Positions 25,827 to 34,572 of a DNA stretch of 64,000 bases are shown here, piece after piece (within the stretch, counting starts at the first letter, position 1; each line of letters begins with the position of its first letter). Source of the stretch: JABSQH01 sp039177505 (lineage in GTDB: Bacteria > Actinomycetota > Acidimicrobiia > Acidimicrobiales > Ilumatobacteraceae); NCBI GenBank assembly GCA_039177505.1, contig JBCDFR010000015.1:10251-74250 (forward strand), read 5' to 3'. Position numbers and translations under genes: made by a program. Below the pieces are notes generated by a model that was not told the origin of the DNA, searched no databases, and saw only the letters and a list, made by a program, of their open reading frames with translations.

Positions 25827-27335
25827 GTGCGGAGCCTGAGACGACGGCGACTGGAACATGCACTGGCACCAGGGGTGGTCGTACTGCTGATCGCAGCTTC
25901 ATGTTCGAGCGAGACCGACGAGGTGACCACCATCGGCCCGACGCCCGCCGGCACGGCGACCACCCCCGCGACCACTCCGACGACCACAGCGACAACGGCG
26001 CCGACGACATCCACGTCGGCGGATGCTGCGCCGTCGGCGTCGGCCGCGCGGCCGGCAGGCGAAGCAGCGCGCTGCACCGCGCCAACCGCGGAGACCCCGG
26101 TGGTCGTGTGGCACGCGCTGGGCAACGACTCCGAGCAGAAGCTGATCGAGCTGACCGATCGCTTCAACGGGTTGGGAACGGGCGTCACCGTCGCCCTCGA
26201 GAAGACCGGCAGCTACGGCGCCACCCTCGCCCTGTTGGCCGACACACCTGCTGCAGACCGCCCGAACGCCGTGCTCGTCGACCATCGCGGGATCCAGGAC
26301 CTCGCGCTCAGCGGGCTCGTCGTGCCGCCGGGCGCGTGCGATGTCGACAGCGGTTCGCTGCTGCCGGTGATCGAGGCCACCTACACCCTCAACGGCGAGC
26401 TCCTGGCGCTGCCGTACAACGTGTCGACCCCGGTGCTCGTCTTCGATGAGACACGCTTCGCCGCCGCCGGGCTCGACCCGGCCAATCCGCCGCTCACGTT
26501 GGACGAGCTGAGCAGCGCGTCCGCACAGATCGTCGAGACTGGCGTCGCGCCCCACGGGCTCGTCGCCTGGGACGGCTACGGGCCGTGGTTCATCACGCAG
26601 TTCAACTCCCGCCGAGGCGAGTTGAGCGCACGGCCCGACAACGGACGCAGTGGCGAGCTGACGACGTCGGTCGACTTCGGCAGGCCCGAGGTGGTCGAGT
26701 CGTTCGAGTGGCTGGTCGACGAGGTCGACTCGGGGCGGGCGGTGTGGATCGGCGGGAACGCGTCCGGCGTCGACGACCTGTTCCGCTTGGTCGCCGATGA
26801 GGACAACGCCGTGATGACCTTGAACACCTCAGGCGCCCTCGGCGACCTCGAGCGATTGTTGACCAGCGGCGCGTTCCCGGGGACCGAGCTCGGCGCCGGA
26901 CCGCTGCCCGGGCCGGGGACGGGAGCGCTCGTAGGAGGCGGCGCATGGTGGTTGATCGAGCAACCCGACCCCGCAGACGTTGGCGCGACGATGGAGTTTC
27001 TGTCGTGGCTGAACGCGCCGGAGCAACATGCGGAGTTCGCTGCGTTCACGGGGTTCTCACCGATCACCTCGGCCGAGTTGGAGCAACCGGTCTTGGTCGA
27101 CGCATGGGCCGAGCATCCCGAGCGACGCATCGCCTACGACCAGCTCGTCGACCTGCCCGCCGACATCCCTCGGGCGGGTCCGGTATGGGGCGCCGGTGAC
27201 GACATCAACCGCGTGATGCACGAGTCGATGACCGCTGTGGTCGAGGGCACCCCGGCGGTCGACCAACTCAACCGTGCCTCCGAACGCGTCACGGCGCTGC
27301 TCGATGCTTACGCCTTCGCGGTGCACAACTCGTAG
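25827..27335 (+). CDS. Extracellular solute-binding lipoprotein (ABC family 1)
   Basis: 502-residue lipoprotein. The signal peptide (VRSLRRRRLEHALAPG then a hydrophobic run) ends in the lipobox LIAASC. A Thr/Ala/Pro-rich linker of about 60 residues follows, then a periplasmic-binding fold similar to sn-glycerol-3-phosphate/maltose-type binding proteins (VVVWHALGNDSEQKL, LPYNVSTPVLVFDETRF, GAWWLIEQ, FLSWLNAPEQHAEFA). Sugar or glycerophosphodiester uptake is the family role. No permease or ATPase gene for it is adjacent. It is divergent from the sensor kinase across about 110 bases, so a shared regulatory region or a sensing partnership is possible. The start is GTG 25827. Confidence 0.83.
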   Translation: MRSLRRRRLEHALAPGVVVLLIAASCSSETDEVTTIGPTPAGTATTPATTPTTTATTAPTTSTSADAAPSASAARPAGEAARCTAPTAETPVVVWHALGNDSEQKLIELTDRFNGLGTGVTVALEKTGSYGATLALLADTPAADRPNAVLVDHRGIQDLALSGLVVPPGACDVDSGSLLPVIEATYTLNGELLALPYNVSTPVLVFDETRFAAAGLDPANPPLTLDELSSASAQIVETGVAPHGLVAWDGYGPWFITQFNSRRGELSARPDNGRSGELTTSVDFGRPEVVESFEWLVDEVDSGRAVWIGGNASGVDDLFRLVADEDNAVMTLNTSGALGDLERLLTSGAFPGTELGAGPLPGPGTGALVGGGAWWLIEQPDPADVGATMEFLSWLNAPEQHAEFAAFTGFSPITSAELEQPVLVDAWAEHPERRIAYDQLVDLPADIPRAGPVWGAGDDINRVMHESMTAVVEGTPAVDQLNRASERVTALLDAYAFAVHNS

Positions 27336-27550
27336 CCATTGGCTCTCGGCGACGGCGGCCGCGGCTTTCGTGTAGACATGGCTGGCTCACCGAGGTGTCG
27401 CACCGCCGAGCAACGCACGGCGATCGCTCGAACCGTGCGCTGGCGTCGAGAGACGTGTACGCACATACATGTCGCATCCGACCTTGTCCGGCCCCATCTG
27501 ACATCCGTACCGTCACATCTAGGACGGATGGACGAGGTGGAGGATCGCAA

Positions 27551-27844
27551 ATGAGCGCCCCGGTGATCTCATATGGTCGGCTCGTGTCGGGAGAACCACC
27601 TGACTCGGTGGATCGCACGGCGTACGCAGCCGCACTACGCAAGCTCAAGTCGCGGTCGTCGTTGAACTACGCGGCGATCGGCTCAGAAGTGGAAAGACCG
27701 GTCTCGACGGTGCACGGGTGGATCACGGGAAAACACCTCCCGTACGCACGCGACAACGACGACTTCGCGACGGTCCTCGAACTGCTCGGCGCACGCGATA
27801 TCGACCGCTGGATGGACATCCTCTTCGACCTTCGAGTCGTCTAG
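27551..27844 (+). CDS. Small helix-turn-helix protein
   Basis: 97-residue protein with an XRE-like helix-turn-helix: YAAALRKLKSRSSLNYAAIG then SEVERPVSTVHGWITGKHLP, where STVHGWITGK is the recognition helix. The ATG at 27551 has a strong GGAGG 7 bases upstream; the earlier in-frame ATG (27395) lacks this and would add a low-quality leader. Such short HTH proteins are common in actinobacteria as stand-alone regulators or as N-terminal pieces of larger proteins. Its frame stays open after the stop for several hundred bases (see findings). Targets are unknown. Confidence 0.6.
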   Translation: MSAPVISYGRLVSGEPPDSVDRTAYAAALRKLKSRSSLNYAAIGSEVERPVSTVHGWITGKHLPYARDNDDFATVLELLGARDIDRWMDILFDLRVV

Positions 27845-28232
27845 CTCGCCACCCAGAGGACCAACCGTCGGGCCGTCACCCGACCGCATCGCCTGCTCGC
27901 CAGAGCAGCGACGCGCATCACCACTGCGCTGGGGTTCATCGCACGCTCGTGGGCCGGCACCACTGCTGACTCAACCGGCACCACTGCTGATTCAAGTGGA
28001 ACCACCGCTCCACCAAGGGCTCCGGCTGTACAAAGCGATGCCAACGGCGCCGCCGCCACGATTCGGGCGACGAGCAGGGCTCTCAACCCACCGGTGGCGC
28101 CCAGTGGTCGATTCCCAGAACAACACGTACTGCCTCGGCGTGCGGCTTCCATCGACACCGAGCCTCGTCGTCAACGCCGTGCGCATCGAGCACGCGACGC
28201 CGTCGCGGCTTGGTGGCCGTACGCTGCGGCGC
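27845..28232. other. 388-base stretch without a supported gene; contains short tandem repeat
   Basis: Between the HTH gene and the DUF6941-like gene. At 27954-28016 there are two near-identical 21-base units and a third degraded one (each contains CACCACTGCTGA or its variant). In the frame of the upstream HTH gene the units read GTTADST and GTTADSS; on the other strand they read VVPLESA and VVPVESA. No credible start codon and ribosome site opens either frame, so I do not call a gene. The right part could be the 5' region of the downstream gene. Confidence 0.5.
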
Positions 28233-28700
28233 ATGTCCATCCCCGACACGCCTGGCGAGATAGATGGATTCCGGGCGCTGGGGTTCTTCCCCGCGGACCA
28301 CGCCGCCGCCGAGAACGGCAAGGTGTATGCCAACGGGGCCTACTGGACACTGCTGCGGTTCCGCGAGTTCCCTGCGGTGCACGCCGGGATGAGCCTGGTG
28401 GCTGTGTTGCAACAGCCCTTCCACGCCTCGCACGCCAACCACACCTTCGAGATGACGCTGCACGATTCCGACGGCAATCAACATCCGGGCGTGCGCGTAC
28501 AGGGCCAGTTCCGGGCGACCCCTGGGCCCGACGCCAACTACGGCGACCCGGGCGTGCTGCCGTTTGCCGTGCGGCTCAACGGCGTGCGCTTCGAGAAGCC
28601 CGACACCTATCGATTCGCCTTCGCCGTCGACCGCACCGAACTCGCGCGCTACACCTTCCGAGTCGCCCGGGCCATCGGCCGGCCTCCCGCTCAGCGGTGA
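28233..28700 (+). CDS. DUF6941-like protein
   Basis: 155-residue protein resembling the DUF6941 family. It shows the same progression of ADHAAAENGKVYANGAYW, then MSLVAVLQQPFHASHANHTF, and TLHDSDGN, followed by PFAVRLNGVRFEKPDTYRF. These are short beta-rich proteins of unknown function, often found as single genes in actinobacteria. The frame is open upstream to 27996, but ATG 28233 is where family similarity begins. No signal peptide is seen, so it is presumably cytoplasmic. The neighbours give no functional hint. Confidence 0.55.
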   Translation: MSIPDTPGEIDGFRALGFFPADHAAAENGKVYANGAYWTLLRFREFPAVHAGMSLVAVLQQPFHASHANHTFEMTLHDSDGNQHPGVRVQGQFRATPGPDANYGDPGVLPFAVRLNGVRFEKPDTYRFAFAVDRTELARYTFRVARAIGRPPAQR

Positions 28701-28783
28701 GGCAGACGGCTCCCCCTCGGCCCGTTCGCTCACCGCAGCCCGGGTCGGCCACCCACCGGTGAGCCAAACGGCTCCCCCTCGGC
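28696..28783. repeat. Two direct copies of a 26-base repeat
   Basis: The sequence GGTGAG(G/C)CA(G/A)ACGGCT followed by CCCCCTCGGC occurs at 28696-28721 and again at 28758-28783, 62 bases apart. The first copy contains the stop codon of the DUF6941-like gene. The intervening sequence is not repeated. I see no coding role for the second copy. Confidence 0.75.
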
Positions 28784-28791
28784 GCATTCCC

Positions 28792-28836
28792 TCACCACAA
28801 CACTGGTCACCACAACACTGGTCACCACAACACTGA
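28792..28836. repeat. 15-base tandem repeat, three units
   Basis: TCACCACAACACTGG is repeated head to tail at 28792-28806 and 28807-28821, with a third copy at 28822-28836 differing only in its last base. It could be a slippage-prone minisatellite. There is no gene over it. Confidence 0.85.
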
Positions 28837-29252
28837 TCGAGATCTACCGATGAGGCCGTATCCGAGGTCATCCGAAGTTTGGCGCACATGTGGCGCTGGT
28901 GGCGACAGATCTAGTAGAACTGTGGTTGTGCCACCACACACGGTGGCAGAGCGCCACTCCTTCGGTGGCGGGTTTGGGGGGAGACGGGCCCGCGCAAACC
29001 CGCCACCAAACGGCCCGGTCGGCGCCGTCGGTTGGCAACACGGTCGAGTCGCTCCCTGAACGTTGCAGCTCCCGGTCCCACACGACGGGCACGTCGACGC
29101 GCACGACGCCTGATCGCCCAAATCGAGGGCGACGACCTCAACACCGTCGCCGAACCGATCCGACCGCCATGCGCACGAAACCCAGTGTGCGCGCGTAAGG
29201 ATCTGCGAGGTCGTCCGTCAGGAGGTGTGAACCCGCCAGAAAGGAACCTCCG
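28837..29252. other. 416-base region without a supported gene
   Basis: After the tandem repeat there is no frame with a convincing start, codon bias or family similarity. Short GTGGC/GCCAC inverted matches occur around 28930-28980. The last 32 bases hold the leader of the downstream gene: GGAGGT (29221-29226) can pair with ACCTCC (29246-29251) just before the ATG, with the AAAGGA ribosome site lying between. Confidence 0.5.
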
Positions 29253-30521
29253 ATGAGCCACGCCACCCCAGCACCACACGACCACTTCGACCTGTACTCC
29301 GAGCCCCGATGGGCGAGCGAACGGCGAGTCGATCCACCCGGGTCCCACCGCCAGCGACGGGTGCTATCGGCCGCCGTCGGCGGACTCGTCGGCGTCGCCG
29401 GGCTCGGCGTCGCCGCGGCTGCCGTCATCATCGGCGCCGGTCCCGGGAATTCCAACCCGACGATCGTTCCGGCCACCGTCGAGCCCGCACCCGCAGCGAC
29501 CGGCCCCGAGTCGGCCGCTGCAATCGAGGTGGTGACCGAAGTCGCCGACACGCCGCCTGCGACAACCCCCGAGGTTGCCACCACTCCCGTCGCGCCTGCA
29601 ATCGTCACCCGTGCCGAGGCGCCGCCGAGCTCGCCCGATCGCGCCTCGAACGAAACTGACACCGCCCCCGTCGAACCGGATATCACAACACTTCCCGCCG
29701 GATGGAGCTTCTCGCTGCCAGTCGGCGTCGCCGGAGGCATCGAGTACGCAGGCGGCGGACTCGAACAGCTCACCGACGGCCCCGGCAACGTCGCTGTCGA
29801 CGACCAGGGTGGCGTGTACGTGAGCGACCCCGTTGCCGGCCGAATCGTCACGATCCGCAACAACACAGTCGGCTACATCGACGTATCGCAGTTCGGTCTC
29901 ACCTGGATCAACGACATGGTCGCCGCCGAGGATCACCTCATCGTCCTCGGCCCGCAGACCGGCACACCTGAACCACGCCAGGTCGCACGTATCGGTTTCG
30001 ACGGCGCACTCATCGACACCTTGCCGCTGATCGATGAAGACACGAGCGGCGACTTCGTGACGGGGCTCATCGACGACGGCGACCGAGTGATCGTCGAGCA
30101 TTCCTTCGGCCGCAGCGGCTACCAGGAATGGGACGCGGTGAGCGGATCGTTCGTCCCGACCGACCTGTACGTCGACGACATGGCGGTGTCCCTCGCCGGC
30201 CCCGACGTGATCGTCGGGCCGCACAACCTCAGCTGGCCCGACTTCGCCGTGCGTTTCGTGTCGGCAAGCGACAACGGTCAGTGGATCGTCTCGTCATACG
30301 GACCTCGCTGCTCGGAGGACGGCACCGACTACTCAGCGAGCGTGTCGTGGCACCACGACGACGTCAGCCGGAATGGTGAGGCGTTTCTCTCCCTCGACCA
30401 GGTCGTCGAGGACGCAGCCCAAGAAATCGCCTCGACCAGCGACGGACGGGTGTTCGCTCTCGACACCTACGACGACCGAGTCGAGGTACGCGAGGTCGTC
30501 CCTCAAGCGATGGGGTGCTGA
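29253..30521 (+). CDS. Membrane-anchored protein with predicted beta-propeller-like ectodomain
   Basis: 422-residue protein. Residues 1-35 are cytoplasmic and polar, one transmembrane helix lies at about 36-64 (Ala/Gly/Val-rich), then a Pro/Ala/Thr-rich linker of roughly 80 residues. The C-terminal 270 residues carry repeated motifs such as GPGNVAVDDQGGVYVSDPVAGRI and ASTSDGRVFALDTYDDRV, typical of NHL/SMP-30-like propeller blades. Function unknown; a surface or periplasmic sensor or binding protein is plausible. Translation starts at ATG 29253 with AAAGGA eight bases upstream. Its stop is about 110 bases before the surface adhesin gene in the same direction. Confidence 0.65.
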   Translation: MSHATPAPHDHFDLYSEPRWASERRVDPPGSHRQRRVLSAAVGGLVGVAGLGVAAAAVIIGAGPGNSNPTIVPATVEPAPAATGPESAAAIEVVTEVADTPPATTPEVATTPVAPAIVTRAEAPPSSPDRASNETDTAPVEPDITTLPAGWSFSLPVGVAGGIEYAGGGLEQLTDGPGNVAVDDQGGVYVSDPVAGRIVTIRNNTVGYIDVSQFGLTWINDMVAAEDHLIVLGPQTGTPEPRQVARIGFDGALIDTLPLIDEDTSGDFVTGLIDDGDRVIVEHSFGRSGYQEWDAVSGSFVPTDLYVDDMAVSLAGPDVIVGPHNLSWPDFAVRFVSASDNGQWIVSSYGPRCSEDGTDYSASVSWHHDDVSRNGEAFLSLDQVVEDAAQEIASTSDGRVFALDTYDDRVEVREVVPQAMGC

Positions 30522-30629
30522 CCGCCATCCTCCCTCGTTTGTTGGCAGGTGGGCGGACGTCGGGTCCTCGCGCACCTGCCAACAGACGCTTCGGTTCCGC
30601 CCGAAGGCGACCAGTGCCCATATCGGGAC

Positions 30630-33600
30630 GTGATTCGAATCATCTCTCGCCGCCTCGTCAGTTCGTGGCCATGGGCCGGGACGGCAGCGCTCCTGCTCGT
30701 CGCGCTGTCGGCGTCGTCGGGCGCGTTGCCACCACCAGCCGATCGATTCGACCACGGGGCGGCCGGCACCGCCCGCAACGGTTCCGGCGGCAAGATCGCT
30801 CCCGCGCCATCTGGAGGATCGTGGCCCGGCACGGCAAACTCGGGGAACGGCGGACCCTTCGGTTTCGTCGGCGCACAGTACGGCGACCTGTGGGGGCTGC
30901 CGCTCGGAGCCAACAACTCACTCGGCGTCGGCTACTGCGTGATGGAGGACGTACTCGGCACCGGTCGGGTCGGCCGCCAACCCGACCCCGCCGAGTGGGA
31001 CGAAGGCGAGATGGCTCGGGCAGCTGCTGTGATGGCCACCTTCGGCGGCGACCGGGTGGTGCCGTACGGCATCGGACCCGATGGCGCCTACGACGTCGAC
31101 ACCGGCGAATGGCACCACCCGGCACTGTTCGGGGGTGGCGAGTACACGCGTCGGCGACAAATCGCGGTGAACTTCGCCGTGCGTATGTTCGTCGAGGACA
31201 TGAGCCCGTCCGGCGCAGCGCGGGGACGCAAACTCGCACGCGACACGGCGATCGTGAGCGGCTCTGACGGCAACTTCTCTGCGCTGCGCAATGGGTACCT
31301 GATGGCCCAGCGCTTGGCCCAGACGGCCGACATCCAGGCGGCGGTCGGCGGCGTCTCGTTGGAAATGGTGTGGGGCACACCCGGCGGGATGCCGCCGACC
31401 GCACCAGGCACATACCCACTCGACGTGCGGGTACGCGACGGCAACGGCAAGCCCGTGGGATGGGTCCCGGTGCTCCAGCTGTCGTCGAGCGGGATCGATG
31501 ACAATCGCTCGGTCGGCGCAATCGCGCGGGTCGATCAGTCCGGCGATGCACCCGACGGCGCCGCGCGGTGGAACGCAGCGAGCGCCGCGGGATGGCCGGT
31601 GTGGGGGATGAACCACTCGCTGCACACCGACGCCCGATTCATGGTCGGTGGTGCGAGCGGGATCGCACCGGATGCAGCGGCACGCACCGCCGACGTCGCC
31701 GACGCACGAGGTATTGCCCGGTTCGACGTGACGATCAGCAAACCTTCGTGGGAGCTCGCCTTTCACGTGCAGGCGCCCACGGCAGATATCGAGCTGTGGG
31801 CGGGCACCGGCCTGCAAGGTCAGATCACGTGGACTGGTCGTCCGCAATCGGCCTCGGTGCACGCCGAGCACCATCCACCGGAGCTGTATGTCGCTATCGA
31901 GAAGCTGTCGATCGAGCCATCGCTGTCGGTCGCTGGCTCCGAGTTTGCACTCGTTGACGCAAACGGCGCCCAAGTCGACAGCGGCGCCGTCGGTGCCGAT
32001 GCCTCGTTGCGCTTTGCGCCCATCGATCCGGTCGCTCATCCCGGGCCATATGTCGTCCGCGAGCTGCGCGCCGCGCCGGGGCTTGCGCGACGCGACGACG
32101 ACATCGCCGTTCCAGGGCCGGTGTCGACCGACGCATCGTCGCCCACGGTCGTCGTGGTGCGGAACGCGCCGATCATCGGCTTGCTCAGGGTGCGCAAGGT
32201 CTTCGACCACGACGATGTCGTCGGTGGGCGCGACTTGTCCGGGTTCGTATTTGCTGTGCATCGGGTCGGCTCCGCCGACGAGCCGGTGATCGTGGCGACC
32301 GACCCCGACGGTCGCAGCGACCCGATCGAGGTCGTGCTCGGCCGGTACAGCGTCGAGGAGTTGGACCGTCCGGCCTGGGCGATGGGGTCCTTTGGTGCGG
32401 CGGTTGAGGTAGCGGTCGATCCGAGCGCCGAGCCGTCGGTGGAGGTCGCCTACGAGAACACGATGCCCGAGGCGACGATCGACACCTTCGCCAGCGACGC
32501 TGCCGACGGCGACGGCTACCTCGACGCGCTGCGTCCCGACGCGGCGATCGTCGACCGGGTCGAGTTGTGCGGCCTCGTACCCGGCACGGCGTATGTGCTG
32601 CATGGCGATGTGCTGCGGTTGACGGAGTCGAGCGTCGTACCGACCGAGGCGACCTCGTCGATCGAGATCGTTGCCGACTCGACGTGCACAGCAACCGAGA
32701 TGGTGATCGACATCCCCGCCGACGTCGCAGAGACGATCGCGGGATCGTCGGTGGTCGTGTACCAGCAACTCACCGTGGCGTCATCGGCCCGCGTCGTGGC
32801 GACGCACGGCGACCCGACCGATGCCGATCAGACGATCCGTGTTCCCGCGGTCACGACGAGCCTTCGGGCGGTATCCGCACAGACGCCCAGTGACACCCGT
32901 CAACCAGCGGAGTTCCTCGTCACCCCAGGCACGCAATTGCTCGACCGCCTGACGTATCGCGGGCTTGCCCCTGGTGCGGAGTACATCGCCTCGACGTCGC
33001 TGGCCCGGCAACACGCCGACGGTACGTGCGGCGACGGCGTCGTGGTCGGTCGGACGTCGTTCGTCGCCGAGGCCGGTTCGGGTGTCGTCGAGGTTCCAGC
33101 GGGCAGCGTCCCGAGCCCCGGCGTGTTCGCTGTGTCGCAGCACATCGCGCACGCCGACGCTCCCGATGCTCCGGAGGTCGTGACGCACGACGGCTGCGCC
33201 GACCGGGAGCAGACGGTGTGGTCCATCGGGGTCGATACGGCTGTCGAGCACGCCGTGGTCAGCGGCGAAGGAGTCATGCGCGACCGCATCTCGGTCCACG
33301 GCCTCGAGGTGCCCATCCCGGGCGTTGCTGCACTATCGATCGAGGGCGGGTTGTACGCCCACGACGACGACGCTGATCGCAGTGGCTGGGACTGCACCGA
33401 CGCCAACCGCATCGCCGCGATCGAGGTCACGATCGACGACTCGGCGATGGACGGGTTCGCAGCTGACATCTCGACCCCGGGCGAGGCGCATGGCCTCGGG
33501 TGGCACAGCTACGACGTGCGGGTGGTCATCGGCTTCGACGACGCGACGTCATGGTCGAGCGCCAGCCACGGCTGTCGCCTGCCCGCCGAGTCGTTCCATG

Positions 33601-33863
33601 CGCGCACTCCAACAGCGTCGACGACCCCGACACCGTCGACGCGACCCTCCACAGCTGTCACCACCGTTCCGTTGTCGATCGCGCCGCCGACCCCACCGAC
33701 CTCGACCCCGTCCGGGTCGACCTGGGCAACGAGTCCGCCGAGCGCACCGCGGCCATTGCCAACCACCGGCGGCGGCTCGATGCGCCTGACCATCGCCGTC
33801 GCCGGTCTGCTCCTCGCGGTCGGTGCCGTCACGCTGGCCGCCTCCCGGCGAACTCCGCAATGA
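30630..33863 (+). CDS. LPXTG-anchored surface protein with SpaA- and VaFE-type repeats
   Basis: 1,077-residue secreted wall protein. N-terminal signal helix (about 12-35); then a globular region with GVGYCVMED (Cys103) that resembles thioester-forming domains of actinobacterial adhesins; SpaA/Cna-B-like domains at about 415-510 and 514-600; VaFE-type domains from about 615 (DTFASDAADGDG, CGLVPGTAYVLHGDVL, VVVYQQL) and 742 (LTYRGLAPGAEYIA); a further related domain from about 864. The end is a Thr/Pro/Ser stalk, LPTTG at 1043-1047, a hydrophobic helix and a short basic tail, i.e. a sortase signal. GTG 30630 begins right before the signal; GTG 30549 is the longer alternative. Adhesion or pilus-like function is inferred. 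Confidence 0.8.
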   Translation: MIRIISRRLVSSWPWAGTAALLLVALSASSGALPPPADRFDHGAAGTARNGSGGKIAPAPSGGSWPGTANSGNGGPFGFVGAQYGDLWGLPLGANNSLGVGYCVMEDVLGTGRVGRQPDPAEWDEGEMARAAAVMATFGGDRVVPYGIGPDGAYDVDTGEWHHPALFGGGEYTRRRQIAVNFAVRMFVEDMSPSGAARGRKLARDTAIVSGSDGNFSALRNGYLMAQRLAQTADIQAAVGGVSLEMVWGTPGGMPPTAPGTYPLDVRVRDGNGKPVGWVPVLQLSSSGIDDNRSVGAIARVDQSGDAPDGAARWNAASAAGWPVWGMNHSLHTDARFMVGGASGIAPDAAARTADVADARGIARFDVTISKPSWELAFHVQAPTADIELWAGTGLQGQITWTGRPQSASVHAEHHPPELYVAIEKLSIEPSLSVAGSEFALVDANGAQVDSGAVGADASLRFAPIDPVAHPGPYVVRELRAAPGLARRDDDIAVPGPVSTDASSPTVVVVRNAPIIGLLRVRKVFDHDDVVGGRDLSGFVFAVHRVGSADEPVIVATDPDGRSDPIEVVLGRYSVEELDRPAWAMGSFGAAVEVAVDPSAEPSVEVAYENTMPEATIDTFASDAADGDGYLDALRPDAAIVDRVELCGLVPGTAYVLHGDVLRLTESSVVPTEATSSIEIVADSTCTATEMVIDIPADVAETIAGSSVVVYQQLTVASSARVVATHGDPTDADQTIRVPAVTTSLRAVSAQTPSDTRQPAEFLVTPGTQLLDRLTYRGLAPGAEYIASTSLARQHADGTCGDGVVVGRTSFVAEAGSGVVEVPAGSVPSPGVFAVSQHIAHADAPDAPEVVTHDGCADREQTVWSIGVDTAVEHAVVSGEGVMRDRISVHGLEVPIPGVAALSIEGGLYAHDDDADRSGWDCTDANRIAAIEVTIDDSAMDGFAADISTPGEAHGLGWHSYDVRVVIGFDDATSWSSASHGCRLPAESFHARTPTASTTPTPSTRPSTAVTTVPLSIAPPTPPTSTPSGSTWATSPPSAPRPLPTTGGGSMRLTIAVAGLLLAVGAVTLAASRRTPQ

Positions 33864-33905
33864 GCCGGGCCGCCCGCACGCTCATCACGGCGCGGCGATG
33901 AGGTC

Positions 33906-34553
33906 TCAGCTGTCGGCGCGCGAGTCCATCAACGCGACAGCCGTGCCGAGGCCGACCGTGTCGCGAATGGTCGCAATCCGGCGACCCGGCTGGACTGCGT
34001 TCTTCGGCGCACCAATCCCGTCGGGACCGAGGCGCTCATACACCGTGTCGAGGTTCTCGACGTCGACGACGAGCCCCCAGAATTCGGTGGTGTCTGCGTC
34101 GAGTTCGGGGCGTTCGACCAGTTCGACGATCAACCCACCGCGCCCGATGCGGTGAAACCCCTGACGCATGGAACCGAGATCGCGAATCCGCTTCAGCTCG
34201 CAGCCGGTCGCTGCATGGATGGCCTCGCTGGTGCGTTCGATGCTGTCGGTGAGCACGACGACATGGTCGAGCCCGGTGGCCGCGATGTCGTGGGCTGCCC
34301 ACAGTGGTTCGGTCGACTCGACCCACTCGGTGGGGAGTCCGTCGATCTGCATGGGTCCGTCGGTGTGATCGGCCGCCAACGCCCAGCCGACGATGCCCGA
34401 GCCATCGGGGCCGTCGACGATCCGCAGCGCCGTGCCGTGCAGCGGGATGGTGCCGTTGGCATCGACGGTCAGGCCGATCGAACGCCAGGTGTCGGCGTCG
34501 CCGGCGATCGACAACCACGCGACCCGGGTGCTTGGGTCGGCGGCGTCGGTCAT
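33906..34553 (-). CDS. VOC superfamily (glyoxalase-like) protein
   Basis: 215-residue protein with two VOC-like halves. GLDHVVVLTDSIERTSEAIHAATGCELKRIRDL is the first half of a canonical VOC module (quoted here in pieces: GLDHVVVLTDS, then TSEAIHAATG), followed by HRIGRGGLIVELVERPE and FWGLVVDVENLDTVYERLG. The metal-ligand His and Glu of the fold can be matched (DHVVV, LIVELV). The reaction is unknown; relatives include isomerases, lyases and dioxygenases. ATG 34553 is the first start giving the compact protein; the longer frame crosses a separate small gene. It faces the LPXTG gene convergently. Confidence 0.75.
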   Translation of the reverse strand: MTDAADPSTRVAWLSIAGDADTWRSIGLTVDANGTIPLHGTALRIVDGPDGSGIVGWALAADHTDGPMQIDGLPTEWVESTEPLWAAHDIAATGLDHVVVLTDSIERTSEAIHAATGCELKRIRDLGSMRQGFHRIGRGGLIVELVERPELDADTTEFWGLVVDVENLDTVYERLGPDGIGAPKNAVQPGRRIATIRDTVGLGTAVALMDSRADS

Positions 34554-34572
34554 GTCGGGGTACGAGCGGCGG

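Noticed and set aside
27841..28158. Minus-strand frame with VVPLESA/VVPVESA repeats
   Set aside because: The repeat is explained by the 21-base tandem DNA repeat; there is no ribosome site and no family similarity.
28696..28836. Possible CRISPR array
   Set aside because: Repeats are too few, have no unique spacers of constant length, and no cas gene is nearby; the 15-base units are a plain tandem repeat.
30918..32768. 616-codon minus-strand frame
   Set aside because: Antisense to the VaFE adhesin; no motif and shadow-type composition.
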